A DNA stretch of 64,000 nt from Thermococcus sp. LS1 (lineage in GTDB: Archaea; Methanobacteriota_B; Thermococci; Thermococcales; Thermococcaceae): contig NZ_SNUJ01000003.1 in the NCBI RefSeq assembly GCF_012027395.1, forward strand, positions 1-64,000. The letters are read 5' to 3'. The position numbers and the translations under genes are program-made. The notes under the pieces were generated by a model, which was given only the letters and a program-made list of their open reading frames with translations, did no database searches and was not told the DNA's origin. Below are positions 10,666 through 18,751 of the stretch, piece by piece. Position 1 is the first letter of the stretch, and every line of letters begins with the position of its first letter.

Positions 10666-11853
10666 TCACTGGAGGTTGCTTCTTACCTTCGCCTTTCTAA
10701 AGGCTTCCCCTCTAACGAAAAGTGCCCCGGCTAAGAGGAACAGCCCCAAGCTCGCCGCGTAAGGAAGCGTCGCATGTACGCTCGCCAGTGCGCCGGCGAT
10801 GAATGGCGTGACAAGGCCAATCAGCCTGTTGTAGCTCGATATCGCCGCGTGGAACTCGCTGGCGCGCTCCTTCGGAATCAGCGAGAACTGCCACGAGCGG
10901 TAGAACGGGAACCAGAGTGTGTTCCCGAAATCGCCGAGGGCGTACACCGCCAGCGCCAGCCAGAATGGCGGCGAGAGCACCATGACGAGGGCATAGACCG
11001 CGTTGAGGAACATTCCTAGGCCAATCGCCTGAAAACCCCTCTCCTTCGGGACTCTCTCGATGGCATAGGTTCCAATTATCGAGGCCAGACTGCTCGCGCA
11101 GGCTATCAGCGTTACCTCGAAGACCGTCTTGTGGAGCACGAAGACAACGTAGTTGATGAGCACCAGCTCAGGCGCGAGGGACCACGCCAGAGTCAGCAGC
11201 GCTTCAAAGACCAGCAGGAGCTTGAACTCGCCGACCCTGAAGGTAAAGCCCTCAGGGGTTATCCTCTCCTCTTTGCCAACCGACGGAAGGAAGAGCCAGA
11301 TGTAGGCGATGGTCGGTATCGAGAGCAGGCCGAAGAAGATGAACGCCAGGCGGTAGTGCTCTGCTGAGCTCCAGACGTAGCCGAAGAGGTAGCCGAGGAT
11401 CGGGAAGGTTATCAGCCGACTTATCTCGGGCAGGCGCAGGTGCCAGGCGAAGATTTCTTCGTACCTGTCCTCCGGGTAGATAATCTGCTCATAGGCACGG
11501 TAGAGAGGGTAAAGCACCGTCGAGAGCTTCTCTACTGTTCTTCCTGCAAAGAGCATGATCGGAGCTATAGCACCTTTGGCAAAGCCGTAGAGGATGTATG
11601 CTACTCCGTCGAGGGCGTCAATCACCATCAGCCCTTTTTTGATGTCCCATCTGTTGAACGCCCTTCCGAGGAGATAGGTGAGTGGAATTGCGATGATGTT
11701 GACGGCTGTGAAGAACGCCCCGACCTCGAGGACGGAGTAGCCGGAGTACATCATGTAGAGAGGCAGAAGAATCCAGACTATGAGCTGGGGTGCTATAATG
11801 GTGTGGTAAAGCATGTAAGCTTTGGCATCTCGCGGAATTTCATTCCAGCGCAT
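10666..11853 (-). CDS. MFS transporter
   Basis: A 395-residue membrane protein with about 12 hydrophobic helices and the short charged loops of the major facilitator superfamily (GRAFNRWDIKKGLMVIDALDGV near 65-85, GRTVEKL near 104). Cytoplasmic membrane; substrate unknown. The HAD phosphatase gene follows directly. Its promoter region holds an inverted repeat TATAGGT/ACCTATA that overlaps the TATA position, suggesting repressor control. Confidence 0.8.
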   Translation of the reverse strand: MRWNEIPRDAKAYMLYHTIIAPQLIVWILLPLYMMYSGYSVLEVGAFFTAVNIIAIPLTYLLGRAFNRWDIKKGLMVIDALDGVAYILYGFAKGAIAPIMLFAGRTVEKLSTVLYPLYRAYEQIIYPEDRYEEIFAWHLRLPEISRLITFPILGYLFGYVWSSAEHYRLAFIFFGLLSIPTIAYIWLFLPSVGKEERITPEGFTFRVGEFKLLLVFEALLTLAWSLAPELVLINYVVFVLHKTVFEVTLIACASSLASIIGTYAIERVPKERGFQAIGLGMFLNAVYALVMVLSPPFWLALAVYALGDFGNTLWFPFYRSWQFSLIPKERASEFHAAISSYNRLIGLVTPFIAGALASVHATLPYAASLGLFLLAGALFVRGEAFRKAKVRSNLQ

Positions 11854-11863
11854 AGGAACACCG

Positions 11864-11888
11864 TATAGGTTTTTAGAACGGACCTATA
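11864..11888. promoter_or_regulatory. Inverted repeat overlapping the MFS promoter
   Basis: TATAGGT (11864-11870) and ACCTATA (11882-11888) are perfect 7-bp inverted arms around an 11-bp spacer. On the minus strand the outer arm supplies a CTTATAGG TATA-like box about 30 nt before the MFS start codon. Placement suits a dimeric repressor blocking TBP or RNA polymerase. A hairpin terminator role is less likely because there is no T-run. Confidence 0.4.
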
Positions 11889-11891
11889 AGC

Positions 11892-12362
11892 CTAACGCTC
11901 TTCCTTTCTCTTTAAGCACTTGGTGTAAATCAGAGCCGGCTCGCCCCACTCGGGGTAGGGGTCAATCAGCGCTATCCTGATGAAGCCCCTCCGCTCGTAG
12001 AACCGCCTTGTCTCGTCGTAGGGTTTGTACGATAAATCGCCCGACGTTTTAACGACGAGAACCTCAAAGCCTCTCCCCTTTGCCCACTCCTCGATGAAGC
12101 GGAGCATTTCCGTTCCGATTCCCTCTCCGTGGCACTCCCGCCGAACGGCCGTCCAGAGAATTTCGAGGGCCTTCTCGTTGAGGGGTTTGACAGTTATGAA
12201 GCCGAGAACTTGGTCTTTCTCAACCGCAACGAAAGTTGTTTCCCTCTGCAAATCCCGTTCCATCGCCTTTAGGCCGGCCTCGTTAAACCACTCCGGAAGA
12301 CCCTTGGCTATCTGGAGGCAGTCAGTTCTCTCATCCGCTCTACTGAGGAGACGAATGTCCAT
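11892..12362 (-). CDS. GNAT-family N-acetyltransferase
   Basis: A 156-residue acetyltransferase: VKPLNEKALEILWTAVRRECHGEGIGTEMLRFIEEWA contains the acetyl-CoA loop R-x2-x-G-x-G/A (RECHGEGIG) near residues 85-95, then the DETRRFYERRGFIRI C-terminal motif. ATG 12362 follows GAGGAGGT. An alternative ATG at 12413 overlaps the stop of the preceding GNAT gene (TGATG), so coupled translation from there cannot be excluded. Substrate unknown. Confidence 0.75.
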   Translation of the reverse strand: MDIRLLSRADERTDCLQIAKGLPEWFNEAGLKAMERDLQRETTFVAVEKDQVLGFITVKPLNEKALEILWTAVRRECHGEGIGTEMLRFIEEWAKGRGFEVLVVKTSGDLSYKPYDETRRFYERRGFIRIALIDPYPEWGEPALIYTKCLKRKEER

Positions 12363-12412
12363 GATGCAGACCTCCTCTGCCGTGAACGATACTTGAAAAA
12401 GTGCCCCCGACA

Positions 12413-13219
12413 TCACCTGAGCCTCTTCCTAAACACCAGGACGTTTGGCTCCTCCGTCTCGTCCCAGAGTAGGAGACCAAGCCTTTTAAGGCCGGGCAGG
12501 AGCGGTTTGACCCCGCTCGGGAGCATTACGTCAAAGCTCTCTCTTTCTCTCTCCATTGCAACCCACGCCATCGCCGGAAGCATCGCCTTGAGCGTGGCTA
12601 AACCGACGTCGAGGGGCGTGAAGGTTTCCCCTTCCTTCGGAGCGAGGAAGCGGAAGCCGTTGAAGTCGTAAAGCTCTGCGTTGAGCTTAATCCACTTTAA
12701 GGCCTCTTCGCTCCTCCTCACGAAGCGCCAGCCAACGGGAATGAGGCCTAAAGTTAGGTCACTCATGGTTGGTTCTACCCTCTCCGGCTCCTCCAGCTCA
12801 AAGTTTTCCGTTTTGGTCCCAAAGACGAAGAACTTTGCTTTGACGTGAAAACCGGTTCTTTCAGCCATCGCAATGCTCTCGCGGTTGAGGAAGTAGGTTG
12901 CGAACTCAAGGGCATCAATCCTGCCTTCCCTCGCAAGCCTTTCGCCAAGCTGGAGCATAAAGTAGTGGAGCTTCCACCCATAGCCCCTGCCCCTGTAGTC
13001 CGGATGAACCCTCAGCCCCTCAAGCCAGCCGACCTTTCCGGGCAGGAGGGTTAGCTTTGCCGTCCCGATTACCTTTCCGTCCATTTCGAGCACGTAAAAA
13101 CCGCCGTCTTTAAGCCACTCGTCGAAGACCCTCGCGAGGTAGTCTTCCCCTTCCCACGTCAGCTTCGCTATCTCCTCGATGAACGGCCTGTCCTCTGGCA
13201 GTGCCTCTCGAACAATCAT
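12413..13219 (-). CDS. GNAT-family N-acetyltransferase, large form
   Basis: A 268-residue protein: N-terminal GNAT domain with LRVHPDYRGRGYGWKLHYFML acetyl-CoA loop near 75-95 and NRESIAMAERTGFHVKAKF near 120, then a C-terminal half (about 150-268) that looks like a second, degenerate acetyltransferase-like or substrate domain. ATG 13219 is chosen because IVREALPEDRPFIEEIAKL is the usual GNAT start. CCTTTTAAGG near 13246 is a symmetric TATA box. Its stop overlaps the downstream GNAT gene start region. Confidence 0.75.
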   Translation of the reverse strand: MIVREALPEDRPFIEEIAKLTWEGEDYLARVFDEWLKDGGFYVLEMDGKVIGTAKLTLLPGKVGWLEGLRVHPDYRGRGYGWKLHYFMLQLGERLAREGRIDALEFATYFLNRESIAMAERTGFHVKAKFFVFGTKTENFELEEPERVEPTMSDLTLGLIPVGWRFVRRSEEALKWIKLNAELYDFNGFRFLAPKEGETFTPLDVGLATLKAMLPAMAWVAMERERESFDVMLPSGVKPLLPGLKRLGLLLWDETEEPNVLVFRKRLR

Positions 13220-13285
13220 CGTGCTTCCCCCATGTAGTTGGGGAAACCTTTTAAGGCCCTTTCTCAATTACGCTTGATGGTGTTA

Positions 13286-13786
13286 ATGAGGCGTCTCCTC
13301 GTTGTTGTCTTTATCCTGCTTATACTCTCATCCCCCCTTTGGCTACACCTACTACGAGAAGAGAGCAGAGGTTGATGATGCCAAGAGAGGCTTAATAGCT
13401 GTCTCCAACACTGCCCTATTCTGCCTGACGGACATAGGTGCGCTCGAAACGATGCTCGAAAACAACACGAGCGAGGAACTCGTGAGGGAGGGAATTGGGA
13501 GGTACGCCTTCTGCTCCCTCACCCCCAGCGAGGCCTCGGCGTCGCTCTACGACATCACCGGGGAGGAGTGTACTGGAATGTTCACGTTGCATCTGCAAAC
13601 CTCGCCGACTTCTTCAATCACGCTAGGAACAGCGAGGATCCGGGGGAACTCGTGGCCGGGAATCTGGACGTCCTCCTGAGGATTGAGGGCGAGATCTCAA
13701 GGATATATCAGGTGTGGGCAACGGGCAACGTCACCGAAAACATGACCGCCCAGCTCCTCAATCTGACGGAAGGTCTCTCGTGGTGA
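13286..13786 (+). pseudogene. Exported protein gene broken by two frameshifts
   Basis: Three frames join into one protein: a signal-anchor start (MRRLLVVVFILLILSSP), then FGYTYYEKRAEVDDAKRGLIA and on to ITGEE, then VYWNVHVASANLADFF to the stop at 13786. The first shift is at the C6 run near 13331-13336; adding one C restores frame. The second is near 13566-13569; adding one G restores frame. It may be a decayed gene or an assembly error. The intact product would be about 165 residues with potential N-glycosylation sites (NNTSEE, GNVTEN). GGTG precedes ATG 13286. Confidence 0.65.
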
Positions 13787-14920
13787 GGGCAAAGAAGGCA
13801 GTGGCGGAGACTCCAATAAGGAAAGCCCCTAGGGAGAGGTTAAACGTTTCAATACCCTTCCCTATCAGCCACGCAAAGGCCAACTGCGAGAGTGGAATCA
13901 CCAGCGTCGCGAGTGCGTCAAAAACTCCCCTCAGAGTTCCAAGGGTCTCAAGCGAGATATATCTTTGCATAAGGCTATCAAATGATACGTTGAGCATTTC
14001 CCCGCCAAAGCCGAGCAGGAAGACCGCAGGGAATAGGGCCACCATGGCGGGAAATCCGGTGGGGAGTAACGCGAAGCTCTGGAGGAGCATTCCTACAACA
14101 AGTGGTCGCTTTAAACCAGCCAGCTTTCTTCGCGCCAAATAAGCCAGTAAAACCACCGCCGCGAGGCTTCCGGCCGTTGTGAGTGACTGAAGGAGGCCGT
14201 AGATGACCTCCCCCTTTCCTAGTTCCCTCAGAGATGAGAAGACGAATACCCTGAAGGAGCCGAGGGCGAAGTTGAAGAGGAGCACAGAGGCAAGGGTTCC
14301 AATCACGAGCTTTCTGTTTAGGCCCATGGGCCTCTCTTCCGCTACCTTGTTAATCCTTTCCCTCTTTACCTCAACGTTCAGATACGGAACCAGCGTGAGC
14401 GCTCCGAGAAGAAGGAGCAGTGCATCAAGGAGCATGGCCTTTATCTCAAAACGATAGGCCAAGAAGCCGGCCAGCGGGAAAGCGAGGAGGGAGACAGCAT
14501 TTCCGGCGGTTGCGAGCCTTGCGTTGAGGCCCTGAAGCTCTGAAGAGTCAAGGTTCATCGAAGCTATCAGCGAGAAACCGTAGTAGCGGTGGAGTATGTC
14601 CAGAGCTGAAATCCCTGAAACGAGGAGATAGAAGGCCCAGACGTTTGAGGAGAGGGGATTATGAGAACCGCCAGGAAAGCCTGGAGAATGAGCGCGAGAA
14701 AAGCGAGCCTGACTTTTTTGGTCGTCCTATCGAGGGTTCTGCCGAGAAGGGGAGGCAGGATAACCCACGGCAGGTGTGTGAAGAGTGCATAGCCGCCTAT
14801 GCTTACCAGCGAGCCTGTGCTGTTGAGGAGGCTCCAGGGTAAGGCGATGCTTTCGATGGCATCTCCAACGATTCTAAAGGAGGATGTGAGCATGTGCAGG
14901 CGGTAGAGGGTTCGTTTCAT
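13758..14920 (-). pseudogene. MFS transporter gene with one frameshift
   Basis: The N-terminal piece (from ATG 14920, SSFRIVGDAIESIALPWSLL) and the C-terminal piece read in different frames. One extra C in the CCCC run near 14657-14660 would join them through LSSNVWAFYLLVSG and then MNLDSSELQGLNARL to give about 387 residues with some 12 membrane helices and the GRTLDRTTKKVR MFS loop. So the gene is inactive, or there is a base-call error. Its 3' end overlaps the broken gene on the opposite strand by 29 bp. Confidence 0.75.
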
Positions 14921-14982
14921 GAGTGAATCTGAGGAAGATAATAGTTAAAAGATTTATGAACTTTCGTTCATTGGTGGTTTGT

Positions 14983-15585
14983 TTGGAGTGGGACTTTGAC
15001 AGCTGGGCGGAAAGTTATGATGAGGACGTTATGAGAAACGACTGGATACATACAGATTACGAGGAAGTTTTAAGGCTGGTCGCTGAGAAGGCTAAAGGCG
15101 TAGTTGTGGACATCGGTTGTGGCACTGGGAACATCCTGCGCTTTCTCAAATGCGAGCGCTATATAGGGGTTGAGCCATCTCGCGGGATGCGGGTGAAGTT
15201 CAGGGGAAAACACGGCTTTGAGCCCCTCGATGGGCACTTTCTCAGGATCCCCCTGCCGAACGGAACGGCCGATGCTGTGATAAGCACTTATGCCTTCCAC
15301 CACGTGCCCGACGAGGAAAAAGAAGCCGCGCTGAAAGAGATGCTCAGAATCCTGAAACCGGGCGGGAGGATCATTATAGGAGACGTCATGTTTGAGTCCG
15401 AAGAGGAGAAAAGAAGGATTGGTGGGGAGGACGGAATAACCGATGAGATAGAGGACGAGTACTTCGCAACCTTAGAGCACCTGCGGGAAATCTGCGAAAA
15501 GTTTGACCTCCGATACCGGTTCGAGAGGGTAAATAGATACATCTGGATTGCGGAGTTGTTGCTCACCCCTGACCGGAAAGGCTAA
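14983..15585 (+). CDS. Class I SAM-dependent methyltransferase
   Basis: About 200 residues with motif I VVDIGCGTGNI near residue 40, motif II GVEPSRGM, motif post-I/IV DAVISTYAFHHVPDEEKEAALKEMLRILKPGGRIII. Typical of small-molecule or ubiquinone/YrrT-like methyltransferases. Start: TTG 14983 sits 5 nt behind GGTGG and gives the usual EWDFDSWAESYDE start; ATG 14956 or 14923 in frame are alternatives. Substrate unknown. Confidence 0.78.
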   Translation: MEWDFDSWAESYDEDVMRNDWIHTDYEEVLRLVAEKAKGVVVDIGCGTGNILRFLKCERYIGVEPSRGMRVKFRGKHGFEPLDGHFLRIPLPNGTADAVISTYAFHHVPDEEKEAALKEMLRILKPGGRIIIGDVMFESEEEKRRIGGEDGITDEIEDEYFATLEHLREICEKFDLRYRFERVNRYIWIAELLLTPDRKG

Positions 15586-15610
15586 AGCATTGACCACCAT
15601 AGCCTTAAAC

Positions 15611-16051
15611 ATGCCTGACGATGACCTTGCCAGGGAAGTCCAGGAGCTCAAGAAAGCCCTTGCCGAGCTCAGGGAGAGCTTCAACCTGGTCTCTCAACTG
15701 GCCCAGGCTTATCTCAAGCTGCTCAATATTTACGCTCAGTATGGGGAGCTGAGCATCGATGTGGCAGTCCCGGAGGTAAGGGGCGATCCCATAGCGAGGG
15801 AGATAGTGAGGATTCTCTTTGACCTCAAGCGCGCGAATGTGAGTCAGATAGCGCGCGAGCTCAAAGGCAGGCGTGGGAAGGCCTCCAGAAATACCGTGCG
15901 TGCAAAGCTGACTGAGCTTAAGGAGCTCGGCATCATCATCGAGGTTCCCGGCGAGAGGGGGAAGACCTACTCCCTCTCAAGGGAAGTGGTCAGGAAGTGG
16001 CTTGAAATGATCGGAATGCCGATTAGGCTTGACCAGCTTAATGATTACTGA
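15611..16051 (+). CDS. Winged helix-turn-helix regulator with N-terminal coiled coil
   Basis: A 146-residue predicted transcription factor. Residues 2-35 form a heptad-like helix (REVQELKKALAELRESF). Residues 65-130 form a winged HTH: IVRILFDLKRANVSQIARELKG, TVRAKLTELKELGIIIEVPGERGKTYSLS. ATG 15611 has no ribosome site but a TAAAGC box about 27 nt upstream, so it is likely leaderless. It leads a three-gene unit with two uncharacterised genes. Confidence 0.7.
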   Translation: MPDDDLAREVQELKKALAELRESFNLVSQLAQAYLKLLNIYAQYGELSIDVAVPEVRGDPIAREIVRILFDLKRANVSQIARELKGRRGKASRNTVRAKLTELKELGIIIEVPGERGKTYSLSREVVRKWLEMIGMPIRLDQLNDY

Positions 16052-16061
16052 GGTGGTTGAT

Positions 16062-16568
16062 ATGGTGGATGTTGAGATTGGGAAGAAAACTCCCGAGCAG
16101 CTGGAAAGGCTTTTAGATGAGCTGGCCGAGGGAATAAGAAACGCCAAGACGCCGGAGGAAGTAGAGCTGCTTGAGAAAAAGGCGAAGATCACCAGAAAGC
16201 TGATAGAAGCCTACGAGGGAGACAAAGATCTTGAGCAGGTCGGAAAGCTCGTGGAGAAGCTCGGCGACGTTATGGAGAACCTTATGGGGCCGCTGAAGGA
16301 CCTCCTCGCAGAGCTCTACAGCCCCGATAGGATAGAGTCCATGGGCAGAAGCGTGGCAGAGTTCTACAAAACTCTCGTTGAAGCGGGTATGGATAAAGAG
16401 GAGGCCCTGACTCTGACCAAAGAGTACATGGACAGCATAAATGTCGTCAAGAAGCTCATGGAGGCCCTTGGAGGCGTGATGGGCTATGGGAAAGAGCAGG
16501 GCAACTGGATGAAGATGATGGGGCAGGCACCTAAAAAGCCTGGAAACGATGGAGAGGAGGGGGCTTGA
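16062..16568 (+). CDS. Conserved helical protein of unknown function
   Basis: A 168-residue, almost wholly alpha-helical acidic protein (TPEQLERLLDELAEGI, KTPEEVELLEKKAKITRKLIEAY), with no membrane segment and no recognised motif. The C-terminal tail is Gly/Pro rich. GAGGTGG precedes ATG 16062, 10 nt after the winged-HTH stop, so it is likely in that operon. It might be a partner of the regulator; this is inference. Confidence 0.62.
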   Translation: MVDVEIGKKTPEQLERLLDELAEGIRNAKTPEEVELLEKKAKITRKLIEAYEGDKDLEQVGKLVEKLGDVMENLMGPLKDLLAELYSPDRIESMGRSVAEFYKTLVEAGMDKEEALTLTKEYMDSINVVKKLMEALGGVMGYGKEQGNWMKMMGQAPKKPGNDGEEGA

Positions 16569-16774
16569 GACTTCCCCTTCGCTTTTTTCTCCGACTTCCC
16601 CTTTTACTCTTCAAGCTGGCCGGGTTAGTGGGTGTAATAAACTGCGGAAAGAGGAGGTTCAGAAAGGTTCTAATCGAGAGCAGTCTTCCTGAGGACATCG
16701 TTGAGAGATTGGTGGAGGAGTTTGACCCCTCCACGCCGCTCAGGGAGACGCTTTTCAGGTTTTCTAGGAGATAG
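16565..16774 (+). CDS. Small basic hypothetical protein
   Basis: A 69-residue reading frame that starts with TTG overlapping the stop of the preceding gene (TTGA), with GAGGAGGGGG just upstream. The N-terminus is hydrophobic and Arg-rich (RLPLRFFLRLPLLLFKLAGLVGV), perhaps a membrane or export segment; the rest is charged (SSLPEDIVERLVEEFDP). No family recognised. The overlap and strong ribosome site support translation, but it may be spurious. Confidence 0.42.
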   Translation: MRLPLRFFLRLPLLLFKLAGLVGVINCGKRRFRKVLIESSLPEDIVERLVEEFDPSTPLRETLFRFSRR

Positions 16775-16787
16775 CCACTTCCCCTTC

Positions 16788-18680
16788 TCACTCCCACATC
16801 GCCCTGGCGGAGGTTTTAACGCCTGGCTTGTCCCCATAGAGCAGTATCAGGACGTCCATGTCCCCGTAGGTGGAAATCTCAATGTAAACCGCTTTTCCGT
16901 TTTTCTCGAAGAGGTCGTTGGCCACCAGGTGTCTCCTTTCATCGTGGGACGGAAGCTTGACGTAGTCCTCCTCGGCCCACACCGTTTCAAGGAACGCTTT
17001 CTTTAGCTGGAGATAGACTTCCCAGCCGAGGCCATGGGGGTAGAACAGCACCGTGGCCCTTGCGCCTCCGGAGGAAACGTTTCCCTCCAGCTTGTATATG
17101 TATCCGTCGAACCTCAGCCCCTCCTCCGCCGTCCAGTTCAATGGCTTCACGTCGTTTCTAAGTTTGCCAAAGGAGAGCAGTTCGCCGGGACTGGCTCCAC
17201 CCGTGCCAACCACGTGCCAGAAGAAGTCGCTGGTCGAGTATTTGGGCTTCTTGACGACGATCGCGAGGTAGTGGTTGTAGCGGTACTGGACGAACACCGT
17301 TATGGTATCTGAGTCCCGAGCGAAGGTTCTCGCGTAGGGTTCCCTTCCATTGTCGGTTCTCTCCCAGCCCTCAGCCAGGAGTCTTTCGGTCAGCTCGTCG
17401 AGCGCGGTGAGGTAGGCTGTGGCGTTCGGATAAACGAGGAGCATGAACTCGACGTCGCCGGTTCTGCCCGTGTACCAGGCCGCCGCGGGGACTTTGGGAA
17501 TATCGACGAAGTCAGTCGTGATGTTGAAGTCCTTCCTGAGGTCATCTAGAACCATCGATATTACCGTCCCCGGCCTCACGCCTCTCTCACTGACCGGCTG
17601 GAAGGTCCCCCTCGGCAGTCCGTTTCCTTCCACAGATAGGCCCTTCGTCGGATCGCCCCACTCCCACAGTTCCCGGACGGTTTCCTTAATCTCGCTCTCG
17701 TCTCCGAAGAGCAGGGTCAGCCTTTCCATTCCTGCCACATCGGCCAGTTCAATGTAGATTCCGGAGCCGTTGGCCTCGAAGTAGTCGCTCGCCATGAGAC
17801 GTCCCGCTGGATTCTGTGTGTAGGTGTTGATGTACTCCCTCTCAACCCAGCCGTTGTCCAGGAAAGCCTCCTTGAGCTGGAGGTAAACCTCCCTCCCTTC
17901 ACGAGGCCGGTAAACAAGGAAAACTGCACTCACGTTGGTTCCCTCAACGGTTCCCTTCAGGGCGTCCAAGTAACCGGAGAACCTCAAACCCATCCCCTCG
18001 CTCCAGTTGTCCTCGACCACTTTGATGGGCAGGAAGAGACCAAGAACCTTGCCGGGACTGGGTCCAACCGTGATGACGCTCCACGCGAATTCTGAGAGGC
18101 GTGCCGTTCTCTCCTCCGCGCTCCCTCCGGCGGTTCTCGCAACAAACAGGACATAGAAGTAATGCTCGTAGGTGTAGAACACCGTGTAGGTCTCGTTTCC
18201 CCTCTCCCAGAAGGCTTTTCCTCCGTCTCCCTGCTGGAAGCCCTTCTCCCTCAGGGTTTCCACCACGTATTTCATGGCTTCTCTGGCCGCGGTTGAATTG
18301 GGGTATGCAAAGAGGCCGAACTCGGTGTCGTTCGCCGTTCCGGTAAAGCTTGAGAGGCTCCTCGGGGGTTGGGGTATGTTCGCGGGACTCTCTGTGACGT
18401 TGTATCTCTTCGAAATCCTGGAGATCACGTCGAGAACTGCGTACTTTGGAGAATACAGGAACCAATCAGGCGGCTTCGGTCCGAACGTTCCCGTGGGGAA
18501 CGTGGCTTTTGCTTCCTCCGGAGGTGACGTGTTCTCGGAGATACGTTCGTCCACGCCTTCGTGGACCGTCTCAATCACCGGGCTTTCTGTTTTTTCCTCT
18601 CCGGGACTATTGATACATCCATTGGACATTGTGATCAGAACTATAAGGATAAGTGAAACAATAAGTTTGATGCGTCTCAT
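16788..18680 (-). CDS. Large lipoprotein with two tandem homologous halves
   Basis: A 630-residue exported protein with signal helix and lipobox SNGC near residue 22, then a Thr/Ser/Glu linker. Two similar domains follow, about 65-345 and 350-630. Matching landmarks: DVISRISKRYNVTESPANIPQPP with DDLRKDFNITTDFVDIPKVP; FGLFAYPNSTAA with FMLLVYPNATAY; GASPGELL with GPSPGKVL; REVYLQLKEAFLDNGW with WEVYLQLKKAFLETVW; GIYIELADVAGMERL with AVYIEISTYGDMDVL. No enzymatic motif seen. Likely cell-surface; function unknown. Confidence 0.75.
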   Translation of the reverse strand: MRRIKLIVSLILIVLITMSNGCINSPGEEKTESPVIETVHEGVDERISENTSPPEEAKATFPTGTFGPKPPDWFLYSPKYAVLDVISRISKRYNVTESPANIPQPPRSLSSFTGTANDTEFGLFAYPNSTAAREAMKYVVETLREKGFQQGDGGKAFWERGNETYTVFYTYEHYFYVLFVARTAGGSAEERTARLSEFAWSVITVGPSPGKVLGLFLPIKVVEDNWSEGMGLRFSGYLDALKGTVEGTNVSAVFLVYRPREGREVYLQLKEAFLDNGWVEREYINTYTQNPAGRLMASDYFEANGSGIYIELADVAGMERLTLLFGDESEIKETVRELWEWGDPTKGLSVEGNGLPRGTFQPVSERGVRPGTVISMVLDDLRKDFNITTDFVDIPKVPAAAWYTGRTGDVEFMLLVYPNATAYLTALDELTERLLAEGWERTDNGREPYARTFARDSDTITVFVQYRYNHYLAIVVKKPKYSTSDFFWHVVGTGGASPGELLSFGKLRNDVKPLNWTAEEGLRFDGYIYKLEGNVSSGGARATVLFYPHGLGWEVYLQLKKAFLETVWAEEDYVKLPSHDERRHLVANDLFEKNGKAVYIEISTYGDMDVLILLYGDKPGVKTSARAMWE

Positions 18681-18751
18681 GGAACCCCGGATATTTTTGG
18701 ATTTTGGATCATAAATACTTTTCCCTCGTAAGTTGTTTCTACGGCGCTAAC

